Counted from the stretch's first letter, positions 1 to 5,863 are shown. The stretch is DNA of 6,776 nucleotides from Rhodospirillaceae bacterium (GCA_003536545.1 DPZW01000113.1:1-6776); one strand, 5' to 3'. Translations and numbers: made by a program. The notes: generated from the sequence alone by a model not told the origin.

Positions 1-1
1 G

Positions 2-451
2 GTTTCCCATGCAGGTTTGGGCGTGATGATTCTTGGCATTGTGGGAACGCAATTAATTAATACAGAATATGATCTTGTGCTCCGCAAAAATGAAACAGCG
101 GCTATTAGAGACTATGAATTGCAATTAGTTGATATTACTCCAGGCCAGGGTAAAAATTATTTCTACGATGAAGCATGGGTGAATATCCTAAAAGATGAAA
201 AGCAAATCGGTCAATTGCGCCCATCCAAACGTTACTATCCAACCGGCAATCACCTGACCAGCGAAGTGGCAATTGCACCGATAGGTCTGGGTGATATTTA
301 TCTGGTGATGGGAGATTATAATAAGAATGATGCCCGCTGGAGTTTCCGCGCCTATCATCACCCCCTTGTTGTTTTTCTTTGGCTGGGCATGGCCATGATC
401 GCCGCTGGTGGCGGCATTGCCATTGCAGGGGGCATTCACAAAAATGCATAG
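2..451 (+). CDS. ccmF: Cytochrome c-type biogenesis protein CcmF, C-terminal part (5' truncated by window edge)
   Basis: CcmF is the membrane core of the System I haem lyase, which attaches haem to apocytochrome c in the periplasm. The frame is open to the left edge, so only the last 149 codons are present and the true start lies outside. The visible part begins with SHAGLGV, in the final part of the membrane domain. A periplasmic segment follows, with the family-typical KRYYPTGNHLTSEVAI stretch (about residues 75-90 of the fragment) and DIYLVMGDY. A last transmembrane helix follows the conserved-looking FRAYHHPLVVF. The protein ends in AGGIHKNA rather than the LSLSDRR-like tail common in the family. 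The stop codon overlaps the next gene, a ccmG homologue, by 8 bases, which agrees with a ccm operon. Identification is from recalled family patterns; I am confident of the family. Confidence 0.9.
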   Translation, partial: VSHAGLGVMILGIVGTQLINTEYDLVLRKNETAAIRDYELQLVDITPGQGKNYFYDEAWVNILKDEKQIGQLRPSKRYYPTGNHLTSEVAIAPIGLGDIYLVMGDYNKNDARWSFRAYHHPLVVFLWLGMAMIAAGGGIAIAGGIHKNA

Positions 452-929
452 ATTTATTCCACTGCTATTTCTAATTACCTTATGCGCTGCATTATTTGTT
501 TCGCTTTCAATCGTTCAGGATCGGCAAGTGACTACAATTCAGGTGGTAGAAATCACTTTGCCAGAAGACATTACCGAATTCCCCCGTGGGCGCGCCTTTG
601 CCATCAATATTTTTGCATCCTGGTGTGCGCCCTGCCGTGTGGAAGCTCCACTGGTTAGCGAGCTGGCAAAATCAGGTGTGCCGATTATTGGTGTTAATTT
701 GCGTGACTCACCGCCCGAAGCTGAAAAATTTTTGAATGATTTTGGCAATCCGTTTGAAAAAATTATTGCTGACGAAAACGGCCAGTTCATGATGAGGCTT
801 GGCGCAACGGGCATTCCCGAAACGCTGCTGGTTGATGATAAAGGTGTTGTACGCTACCGTTTTGCAGGACCCATTACCCAGGCTGCATTAGAAAAAGAAA
901 TTTTGCCGATGTGGGAGAAAATAAAATAA
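444..929 (+). CDS. ccmG: Thiol:disulfide interchange protein CcmG/DsbE (periplasmic thioredoxin-like)
   Basis: This is a membrane-anchored periplasmic thioredoxin-fold reductase of 161 residues. CcmG proteins keep the haem-binding cysteines of apocytochrome c reduced during System I maturation. Residues 4-24 form the N-terminal signal anchor. The active site is WCAPC at residues 60-64 (Cys61, Cys64) followed by RVEAP. GVPIIGVNLRD (78-88) and the cis-proline motif TGIPET (Pro125) match the CcmG/DsbE subgroup rather than generic thioredoxins. An in-frame ATG at 408 exists, but ATG 444 is preferred: it is preceded by AGGGGG at 427-432 and immediately encodes a typical anchor (MHRF followed by a hydrophobic run). 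The start lies inside the ccmF end (8-base overlap) and the stop overlaps the next ATG by one base. The protein is slightly shorter than the usual 170-185 residues. Confidence 0.93.
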   Translation: MHRFIPLLFLITLCAALFVSLSIVQDRQVTTIQVVEITLPEDITEFPRGRAFAINIFASWCAPCRVEAPLVSELAKSGVPIIGVNLRDSPPEAEKFLNDFGNPFEKIIADENGQFMMRLGATGIPETLLVDDKGVVRYRFAGPITQAALEKEILPMWEKIK

Positions 930-1090
930 TGGAAATTCTGTTTTTTATCATCATCGCTGTTTTGACAGCAGGCAGCATGGTTTTTCTGTTTCGAAAATTG
1001 CCGCAAAAACTCGGTGTTTCATTGGCCATTCTGTTCGGGCTATTGGCATTGGTTTTATATGTGATGCTGGGTGCACCGAAAATGATTTAA
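929..1090 (+). CDS. Small two-helix membrane protein, possible minimal CcmI-like protein
   Basis: This is a 53-residue ORF starting at an ATG that shares one base with the ccmG stop (TAATG), so it is probably made by translational coupling. Residues 2-21 form one hydrophobic helix, residues 22-28 (FRKLPQK) a short basic loop, and residues 29-47 a second helix. The end, LGAPKMI, is polar to neutral. The position after ccmG is where ccmH and ccmI are usual. The second helix followed by YVMLGAP recalls the second membrane segment of CcmI, whose helix is commonly followed by an LGSP-like motif. The long cytoplasmic loop and the TPR domain of true CcmI are absent. What I see is a coupled small membrane protein; the CcmI link is inference. 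It may instead be an unrelated small membrane protein. Its stop overlaps the stop of the convergent gene. Confidence 0.65.
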   Translation: MEILFFIIIAVLTAGSMVFLFRKLPQKLGVSLAILFGLLALVLYVMLGAPKMI

Positions 1091-1644
1091 GCTTGCGCCG
1101 CCAGCCGTGCTTTTTCTTTGTCTTTCAGCAGGCGATATATCGTTGTCATCCCAATCCCAATCACGGCCAGCGTTGAAATAATTCCACCATAAGACAAATG
1201 TGCAATCGCATAAAACAGCCAACCTATATGTCCCAATGTTAGAACGACCCTCCCCCGCACGCCTGAAAAAATAAAGAATGCAAGGCTGCTGGTATAGGAT
1301 GCCAACACGGGCAAAATATCCAGTTCATCCTTCATGAACGGAAATGACACGAGGCTATAGGCGACAACCAGCCCCAGCATCATATGCCATTTGTATTTAG
1401 TGGTTTTCCAATCGCGCACCAGATAAAGTGCACTGCGGATCGCATTCACGAAAACATTTGCAGCCCCCACCCAGCCGCCAAGCAATGCCCAATGTACACA
1501 CCAGATGGCATTTACAAAAACCCATGACTGGTTCAAGCGGCGGTCGGATTTTAGTGACATCGACCAGATCCAGGCAACGGTCGCCACAAGCCCCAACGCC
1601 TGATTAAAATCAAACGGCGGCAGGTTCAAAAAATATTGGAGCAT
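1087..1644 (-). CDS. YgjV-family inner membrane protein (Imp-YgjV)
   Basis: This is a 185-residue polytopic membrane protein with about five to six hydrophobic segments (roughly residues 12-30, 40-66, 88-105, 110-128, 130-150 and 153-172) and a basic C-terminal tail. Matches to the E. coli YgjV pattern as I recall it include VNAIRSALYLVRDW (66-79, compare NAIRTLITLRTR), then ILPVLASYTSSLAFF, and a closing region with YGGIISTLAVIG. The family is uncharacterised; no biochemical role should be assumed. The ATG follows the aroC stop with no gap (TAAATG) and only a weak GGA-like Shine-Dalgarno, so translation probably depends on ribosomes finishing aroC. It is the last gene of the minus-strand cluster. 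Its stop overlaps that of the convergent ccm-linked small gene by 4 bases, and I see no terminator there. Confidence 0.8.
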   Translation of the reverse strand: MLQYFLNLPPFDFNQALGLVATVAWIWSMSLKSDRRLNQSWVFVNAIWCVHWALLGGWVGAANVFVNAIRSALYLVRDWKTTKYKWHMMLGLVVAYSLVSFPFMKDELDILPVLASYTSSLAFFIFSGVRGRVVLTLGHIGWLFYAIAHLSYGGIISTLAVIGIGMTTIYRLLKDKEKARLAAQA

Positions 1645-2706
1645 TTATTTCCGCGCGGCCGCGAGCAGTTTCATATCAGCCAGAACACAGGCCATCATCG
1701 CTTCACCAATTGGGACTGCGCGAATGCCAACGCATGGATCATGACGGCCCTTGGTCTGGATTTCAGTATTGTTGCCATCGCGGTCAATGGTGTTGACAGG
1801 CGAAAGGATAGAACTCGTCGGTTTCACGGCAAAACGCACCACAATATCCTGGCCCGTTGATATGCCGCCCAAAATTCCGCCCGCATGATTAGATTGAAAT
1901 TCTGCGCCGCCCATGCCACTGCGGATTTCATCGGCGTTCTGCTGGCCGGTCATCGTGGCAGTTGCGAAACCATCACCAATCTCTACCGCCTTCACCGCGT
2001 TGATGCTCATCATCGCTTCGGCAAGTTTCGATGATAATTTTCCATATACAGGTTCACCCCAGCCGACCGGCACGCCGCTTGCCACGACTTCAATCACCGC
2101 GCCTGCGGATTGCCCTGCCTTGCGCGTTGCGTCCAAAAATTCTTCAAATACCGGCACCATCGCCGCATCAGGCGAGAAAAACGGATTATTATTTACTTCA
2201 TTCCAATCCCAGTTGGCGCGGTTGATGTGATATTCGCCGATCTGCACCACCGCACCACGGATCGTAACACCTGTTAAAATTTTTCGTGCAATCGCGCCCG
2301 CGGCCACGCGGCAAGCCGTTTCGCGCGCCGATGACCGCCCACCACCGCGCGGATCGCGGATGCCGTATTTCATTTCATAAGTATAATCCGCATGCCCGGG
2401 GCGGAATTTATTTTCGATTTCGGAATAATCCTTTGACCGTGCATCCGTGTTTTCGATCAACATCGAAATCGGATGACCCGTGGTCTTGCCCTGATATACA
2501 CCGGACAAAATTTTGACTTCGTCCGCCTCACGCCGCTGCGTGACGAATTTGCTCGTGCCCGGCTTGCGTTTATCCATGAACGGCTGAATGTCAGCCTCTG
2601 ACAATTCAATCAATGACGGCACACCATCCACCACGACGCCAATGGCTGGCCCGTGGCTTTCACCCCAGGTGGTAAAACGGAAAAGATGGCCGAATGAATT
2701 GCTCAT
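1645..2706 (-). CDS. aroC: Chorismate synthase
   Basis: Chorismate synthase converts 5-enolpyruvylshikimate-3-phosphate to chorismate, the last shikimate-pathway step, using reduced FMN. It is a cytoplasmic homotetramer. The 353-residue length is normal for the short bacterial form. Signature regions are all present: GESHG (15-19, with the conserved His18), FRPGHAD (101-107, with His105), RDPRGGGRSSARET (117-130), SNHAGGILGGISTG (272-285), KPTSSI (295-300) and RHDPCVGIRAVPIGEAM (321-337). No key residue appears missing. The ATG at 2706 has TAGGAT upstream with a spacer of about 7 bases, and the start gives the expected N-terminus (MSNSFGHLFRFTTWGESHG). It lies 12 bases downstream of the DUF2330 gene and abuts the ygjV-like gene. 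Bacteria commonly supply the reduced flavin by a separate reductase; none is visible here. Confidence 0.98.
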   Translation of the reverse strand: MSNSFGHLFRFTTWGESHGPAIGVVVDGVPSLIELSEADIQPFMDKRKPGTSKFVTQRREADEVKILSGVYQGKTTGHPISMLIENTDARSKDYSEIENKFRPGHADYTYEMKYGIRDPRGGGRSSARETACRVAAGAIARKILTGVTIRGAVVQIGEYHINRANWDWNEVNNNPFFSPDAAMVPVFEEFLDATRKAGQSAGAVIEVVASGVPVGWGEPVYGKLSSKLAEAMMSINAVKAVEIGDGFATATMTGQQNADEIRSGMGGAEFQSNHAGGILGGISTGQDIVVRFAVKPTSSILSPVNTIDRDGNNTEIQTKGRHDPCVGIRAVPIGEAMMACVLADMKLLAAARK

Positions 2707-2718
2707 TATTTTATCCTA

Positions 2719-3687
2719 TCATTCTGGTACAAAATGAATATTGGCAGGTTTACGAAGTCGCTGCGTATCCTGGTAGACATATAGCGCAAAAGCTTTGCTC
2801 TGCGAGGCTGAAAGAATATTTGCCTCATTTGGCAATCCGCGGGCCCCAACCGCGCGTTCCAGTTGCGCCGAATTCAACACGATGCGCGGCTGCGATATCA
2901 TCCCGGTACCTGCAATTGGAGTGCTGCGGCTTGTCGGGCGGCCCTCGCATAGTTCAGCTTCTGTAAAATAAGAATCTTCAACTTTACGATCAAAGACAGG
3001 CTTATAATCATTCTGTTGCGGTGCCAGCAAAAACAATTTCATATTACGCGGCGGCATTGTGCAGGCCGCCATCAGACTTGGGTTTTCCGGCTGCGGCTCC
3101 TTATAAGGATAAAACGGCACGGGATAAGTAAAGCTGATACGGATTGCTTTTGATTCCATTTCAACCATATCCCGCTTTTTATTCTGAAAATGAAACGCGA
3201 TAAAATGCCAGTCTGTTCCAGCATCCGCGGTGTAATCATTGATCCATTTTTCTTCAGCAGCCTTGATGGCAAAGCCTTTGTCTTTCAACCAGCCCACCAA
3301 TGCGCTAGCATCAGATGCCTTGAGGGTTGTTGCCGTAAATCCGGCAACCTGCTTTTCATCAATAATTTCCAGACTGCTGCCCAGGAGTTCTCCCTTTGAA
3401 AGCCCACTTCTTTGGGGCGGGATTGATAATTTTTTTAACGCCAAAAGCAAATCGGCATCCGACTCTGTAACTTCAGGTCGAGCTGGCACCGGAACAATAA
3501 ACCCGACATTATTCGCGCTGAATTTTGCCGTGCGGATAAAATGTTGCGGCTGCTGCGGGCCGTTGTAGATAATGGCTGCCTCTTCACCCGTTAATCTTAC
3601 CGGCCGATCAGAAAACAATCCGCAGGCGTAACCCGGCCCGGCAATAGCCGTGAGCAATACAATGACTAAAAGCCGCCATTTCGTCAT
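2719..3687 (-). CDS. Secreted DUF2330-domain protein
   Basis: This is a 322-residue exported protein of unknown function. Residues 1-21 form a Sec signal peptide: basic MTKWR, then a hydrophobic core, ending GYA before Cys22. The sequence before Cys22 (GYAC) is a poor lipobox, so signal peptidase I cleavage seems likelier than lipidation. The DUF2330 pattern follows: ACG at the mature end, EEAAIIYNG (35-43), QHFIRTAKF (48-56) and GFIVPVPARPEV (62-73). A mid-domain section has DWHFIAFHF (159-167) and IRISFTYPVPFYPYKEP (182-198). Further cysteines are at 209 and 247. I recognise the family from these motifs; its role is not known. A strong AGGAGG (plus-strand 3693-3698) lies 5 bases before the ATG, so the start is well supported. 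It sits 20 bases after fabI and 12 before aroC, so it is probably co-transcribed with both. Confidence 0.85.
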   Translation of the reverse strand: MTKWRLLVIVLLTAIAGPGYACGLFSDRPVRLTGEEAAIIYNGPQQPQHFIRTAKFSANNVGFIVPVPARPEVTESDADLLLALKKLSIPPQRSGLSKGELLGSSLEIIDEKQVAGFTATTLKASDASALVGWLKDKGFAIKAAEEKWINDYTADAGTDWHFIAFHFQNKKRDMVEMESKAIRISFTYPVPFYPYKEPQPENPSLMAACTMPPRNMKLFLLAPQQNDYKPVFDRKVEDSYFTEAELCEGRPTSRSTPIAGTGMISQPRIVLNSAQLERAVGARGLPNEANILSASQSKAFALYVYQDTQRLRKPANIHFVPE

Positions 3688-3692
3688 TGGTG

Positions 3693-3698
3693 CCTCCT
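3693..3698 (-). promoter_or_regulatory. Shine-Dalgarno (AGGAGG) of the DUF2330 gene
   Basis: A perfect AGGAGG on the minus strand ends 5 bases before the ATG at 3687, inside the 20-base gap after fabI. It fixes the start and predicts efficient translation independent of fabI. Confidence 0.8.
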
Positions 3699-3707
3699 AG
3701 GATTATT

Positions 3708-4577
3708 TTATGATTTAAATGAGCTCAGCAATTCGCCCGAAGCCTGCGCATTCGCCGCATTCAGCATACCAACCACATGATAACCACTGTCGACGTGCAA
3801 CACTTCACCCGTGGTGCCAGTGCCAAGGTCCGACAGCAAGTATACTGCCGCGCCGCCGCATTCCAGCGTAGTCGTGTTGCGCTGTAATGGCGCGTTCAGT
3901 TCGTTCCATTTCAGGATATGGCGGAAATCCCCAATGCCGGATGCCGCCAGCGTTTTAATGGGACCTGCAGAAATGGCGTTCACGCGAATTTGATCCTTGC
4001 CCAGATCGGCGGCGAGATATTTTACGCTGGCCTCAAGCGCGGCTTTCGCCACACCCATCACATTGTAATGCGGCATCACCTGCTCCGCACCATAATAGGT
4101 AAGCGTGACCATGCTGCCACCGTTCGGCATCAGCTCCGCCGCACGTTTTGCAACGGCCGTGAAAGAGTAAACAGAAATATCCATCGTCTTCAGAAAGTTA
4201 TCACGCGTCGTGTCAACATAACGCCCATCGAGTTCGTTCTTGTCCGAATACGCAATTGCATGCACCACGAAATCAATTGTGCCCCAGTCTTTTTTCAATG
4301 CGTCAAACGCTGCATCAATGCTTGGCATATTGGTCACGTCGCATTCCAGCAAATGTTTTGAACCCACACTCTCCGCCAGCGGTGCAACGCGTTTGTGCAA
4401 AGCTTCGCCCTGATAGGTAAATGCCAGCTCTGCCCCCTGCGCTGACAGCTGCGTGGCAATCCCCCAGGCAATAGAACGGTCATTCGCAACACCCATGATC
4501 AGGCCACGTTTGCCCTTCATCAAAGTGCCGGTTTGGATCGTGCCTTCTTCAGTTTCCAGCTTTGATGCGACAGACAT
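3708..4577 (-). CDS. fabI: Enoyl-[acyl-carrier-protein] reductase (NADH), FabI type
   Basis: FabI catalyses the last reduction of each round of type II fatty-acid elongation, trans-2-enoyl-ACP to acyl-ACP, in the cytoplasm as a tetramer. It belongs to the short-chain dehydrogenase superfamily. The cofactor-binding region is MGVANDRSIAWGIA (28-41), and HAIAYSDKNELDGRY spans 106-120. The catalytic set is Tyr161, Tyr171 and Lys178 in YYGAEQVMPHYNVMGVAK, with the FabI-type YNVMG between Tyr and Lys. RVNAISAGPIKTLAASGI (198-215) and HVDSGYH (261-267) are also typical. The ATG at 4577 is chosen over an upstream in-frame ATG at 4634 because GGAGG (plus-strand 4582-4586) lies 4 bases before it. This gives 289 residues, longer than the usual 260-275, with about 19 extra at the N-terminus. 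Met20 would give a standard length but has no Shine-Dalgarno. It is the first gene of the cluster leading to aroC. Confidence 0.96.
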   Translation of the reverse strand: MSVASKLETEEGTIQTGTLMKGKRGLIMGVANDRSIAWGIATQLSAQGAELAFTYQGEALHKRVAPLAESVGSKHLLECDVTNMPSIDAAFDALKKDWGTIDFVVHAIAYSDKNELDGRYVDTTRDNFLKTMDISVYSFTAVAKRAAELMPNGGSMVTLTYYGAEQVMPHYNVMGVAKAALEASVKYLAADLGKDQIRVNAISAGPIKTLAASGIGDFRHILKWNELNAPLQRNTTTLECGGAAVYLLSDLGTGTTGEVLHVDSGYHVVGMLNAANAQASGELLSSFKS

Positions 4578-4581
4578 AATT

Positions 4582-4586
4582 CCTCC
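4582..4586 (-). promoter_or_regulatory. Shine-Dalgarno deciding the fabI start
   Basis: The minus strand reads TATGGAGGAATTATG here. GGAGG lies 4 bases before the ATG at 4577. This supports that start over the ATG at 4634 (which would run through the terminator-proximal region) and over the internal ATG that gives a family-standard length. Confidence 0.75.
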
Positions 4587-4638
4587 ATAAATGTTATAAG
4601 ATATTGTTTTACGCGGCTGGCCAGAGCCATGCAATCAT

Positions 4639-4666
4639 AAAAAAAGCCGCCAGAAGGCGGCTTTTT
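4639..4666 (-). terminator. Rho-independent terminator of the 17-kDa-type lipoprotein gene
   Basis: A perfect inverted repeat: the arm GCCGCC at 4646-4651, loop AGAA at 4652-4655, and arm GGCGGC at 4656-4661. It is flanked by an A run (4639-4645) and a T run (4662-4666), which extend the stem and give a U tract on either strand. It starts 15 bases after the stop of the minus-strand lipoprotein gene (stop at 4682-4684), so it most likely ends that transcript. It also insulates fabI, whose start lies about 60 bases further on. It is symmetric and could work in both directions, but no plus-strand gene runs into it. Confidence 0.92.
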
Positions 4667-4681
4667 CTAATATTTACTCAC

Positions 4682-5158
4682 TTATTCAACAATGCGCCAC
4701 TGGCCGTCTGAACCCTGGCAGGCTGTGCCGTATGCTTTTTCCGTTTTACCGCCCACCGTAATGGTCTGCTGGTATTCGCGGCAATAAGCCCCGGAGGCTG
4801 TTGAGCCGTCACGGATAGGCGTGACCGTTCCGTAGTTGCCAGTTTGTGGATTGTTCCATGCAATGCTTTGACCCAATGGCGCGGAGTTTGCCTGTGCATT
4901 GGCATTGCTCATCGCTGCGCGATCTGCGCTGTCGAGAGATTTACCAATTTCTGAACCCAACAAAGCCCCAATCACAGCACCTGCGCCGGTCGCCCAGAGG
5001 TTGCCTTTGCCACCGCCGATTTGTGATCCGAGCACGCCGCCTGCAACCGCACCACCCAATGCGCCGACACCCTGTTTGGTGCCAACGCCTTCCATGCTCT
5101 GACATGCTGTCAAAGCAACCATGGATACTGCCAAGAATGCAGCAATTAATTTTTTCAT
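4682..5158 (-). CDS. Glycine-zipper outer-membrane lipoprotein, 17 kDa surface antigen-like
   Basis: This is a 158-residue lipoprotein precursor resembling the Rickettsia 17 kDa surface antigen group. The signal peptide MKKLIAAFLAVSMVALTAC carries the lipobox LTAC with lipidated Cys19. Gln follows the Cys, with no Asp at +2, so outer-membrane sorting is expected. Residues about 31-75 are a glycine-zipper region in two halves (GVGALGGAVAGGVLGSQIGGG and GAGAVIGALLGSEIG), likely a membrane-associated hairpin. The C-terminal domain (about 110-158) has YCREYQQTITVGGKTEKAYGTAC and ends QWRIVE, with two cysteines that could pair. Family function is probably structural in the envelope; no specific role is shown here. 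An in-frame ATG 11 codons upstream exists, but ATG 5158 has AGGAGA (plus-strand 5166-5171) 7 bases before it and starts exactly at the signal peptide. The gene is monocistronic, with its own terminator. Confidence 0.9.
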   Translation of the reverse strand: MKKLIAAFLAVSMVALTACQSMEGVGTKQGVGALGGAVAGGVLGSQIGGGKGNLWATGAGAVIGALLGSEIGKSLDSADRAAMSNANAQANSAPLGQSIAWNNPQTGNYGTVTPIRDGSTASGAYCREYQQTITVGGKTEKAYGTACQGSDGQWRIVE

Positions 5159-5191
5159 TTCTAGTTCTCCTGTAGGAAAATGAGGAATCAA

Positions 5192-5200
5192 ATTATGCCA
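5192..5200 (-). promoter_or_regulatory. Candidate extended -10 promoter for the lipoprotein gene
   Basis: The minus strand reads TGGCATAAT, that is TG-N-CATAAT, an extended -10 element one base from TATAAT. Transcription would begin near 5185, leaving a leader of about 26 bases that contains the AGGAGA ribosome site. No good -35 is found at 16-18 bases, which is tolerated with extended -10 promoters. This is a pattern match only. Confidence 0.35.
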
Positions 5201-5227
5201 TGCCCTGGAATTTACAACAGTTAATTT

Positions 5228-5237
5228 GCGTTAACGC
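5228..5237. repeat. Perfect palindrome GCGTTAACGC in the divergent intergenic region
   Basis: A perfect 10-base palindrome centred between 5232 and 5233. An interrupted outer pair, ACAGTTAA (5217-5224) against TTAACGCTGT (5231-5240), overlaps it. It lies just upstream of the candidate pdxH -10 at 5244-5249, where a repressor or activator could bind. It may equally be chance; no regulator is identified. Confidence 0.3.
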
Positions 5238-5243
5238 TGTGAA

Positions 5244-5249
5244 TATATT
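5244..5249 (+). promoter_or_regulatory. Candidate -10 box of pdxH
   Basis: TATATT at 5244-5249 is close to the -10 consensus and would place the transcription start near 5256-5258, only a few bases before the pdxH ATG at 5261. The matching -35 position (5221-5226, TTAATT) is a poor match. The placement fits the lack of a Shine-Dalgarno before pdxH. Confidence 0.3.
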
Positions 5250-5260
5250 ATCCCCTTGGC

Positions 5261-5863
5261 ATGGAACCAAGCACAGGTCTGACCTTTCTTCCTGACCCAA
5301 TTACACAATTCCGCCAGTGGCTAGAGCTGGCCGAACAGCATGAGATCAATGATCCCAATGCCATGTCACTAGCAACGGTGACAGCCGGCGGCAGCCCCCG
5401 CGTCAGGATCGTTTTATTAAAGGGCATAGGACCGGATGGGTTCCAATTTTTTACCAATCTGGAAAGTGATAAAGCCACAGAAATTGCCGTAAATCCAAAT
5501 GTAGCACTGGCTTTTCACTGGAAGTCTTTGCAGCGGCAGGTGCGCATCACAGGCACGGTGAGCAAATTGCCAAGCGCAGATGACGATGGATATTTTGCTA
5601 CTCGCTATCGCATTTCCCAGGTCGGGGCCTGGGCATCTGCACAATCCCGCCCACTCAAGAATATGTCCGAGCTTTCCAGCCGCCTTGAGGAAATGAACAA
5701 GAAATTTGAAGGAATGGATGTACCGCGTCCGCCGCATTGGGGCGGCTTTAACATTAAGCCGCAAACCATTGAATTCTGGGCAGAACGACCTTATCGCCTG
5801 CATGAACGCATGTTATATACGCTTGACCAGAACGGCTGGCAGCAACAACGGTTATATCCCTGA
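5261..5863 (+). CDS. pdxH: Pyridoxamine/pyridoxine 5'-phosphate oxidase
   Basis: PdxH is an FMN-dependent cytoplasmic oxidase that converts pyridoxine or pyridoxamine 5'-phosphate to PLP, in synthesis and salvage. The 200-residue length is normal. FMN and substrate motifs appear in order: PRVRIVLLK (46-54), FQFFTNLESDKA (61-72), ALAFHWKSLQRQVRITG (82-98), SQVGAWASAQS (119-129), PRPPHWGGF (155-163) and FWAERPYRLHER (172-183, with the catalytic-region Arg179 and His181). The C-terminus is WQQQRLYP, the family's closing motif, usually RLAP or RLYP. The motif at 179-183 is RLHER where RLHDR is common. ATG 5261 is the only sensible start, since an in-frame TGA lies at 5240-5242 and the N-terminus (PDPITQFRQWL) aligns with the family. 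No Shine-Dalgarno precedes it. The stop overlaps the next ATG by one base. Confidence 0.97.
   Translation: MEPSTGLTFLPDPITQFRQWLELAEQHEINDPNAMSLATVTAGGSPRVRIVLLKGIGPDGFQFFTNLESDKATEIAVNPNVALAFHWKSLQRQVRITGTVSKLPSADDDGYFATRYRISQVGAWASAQSRPLKNMSELSSRLEEMNKKFEGMDVPRPPHWGGFNIKPQTIEFWAERPYRLHERMLYTLDQNGWQQQRLYP

Noticed and set aside
408..443. Upstream ATG at 408 as the ccmG start
   Set aside because: It would add 12 residues encoded within the ccmF terminal helix; the AGGGGG ribosome site and the signal anchor fit ATG 444 instead.
1636..2516. Several plus-strand open frames of 64-105 codons opposite aroC
   Set aside because: They lie antisense to a complete, motif-rich chorismate synthase gene, have no family features or ribosome sites, and arise from the codon bias of aroC.
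3811..4361. Plus-strand open frames of 60 and 147 codons opposite fabI
   Set aside because: They are antisense shadows of fabI, with compositions rich in His/Arg/Cys and no recognisable domain.
4578..4634. fabI start at ATG 4634, and a sigma-70 promoter in this interval
   Set aside because: The longer start adds 19 residues not expected in the family and ignores the GGAGG before 4577. TATAAC and CAATAT lie nearby, but no -35 at proper spacing was found, and a TATAAC start would cut into the ribosome site, so no promoter is annotated.
4846..5175. Plus-strand frames of 109 and 67 codons opposite the lipoprotein gene
   Set aside because: The proline- and serine-rich translation is the reverse of the glycine-zipper coding sequence; the minus-strand gene has a lipobox, ribosome site and terminator.
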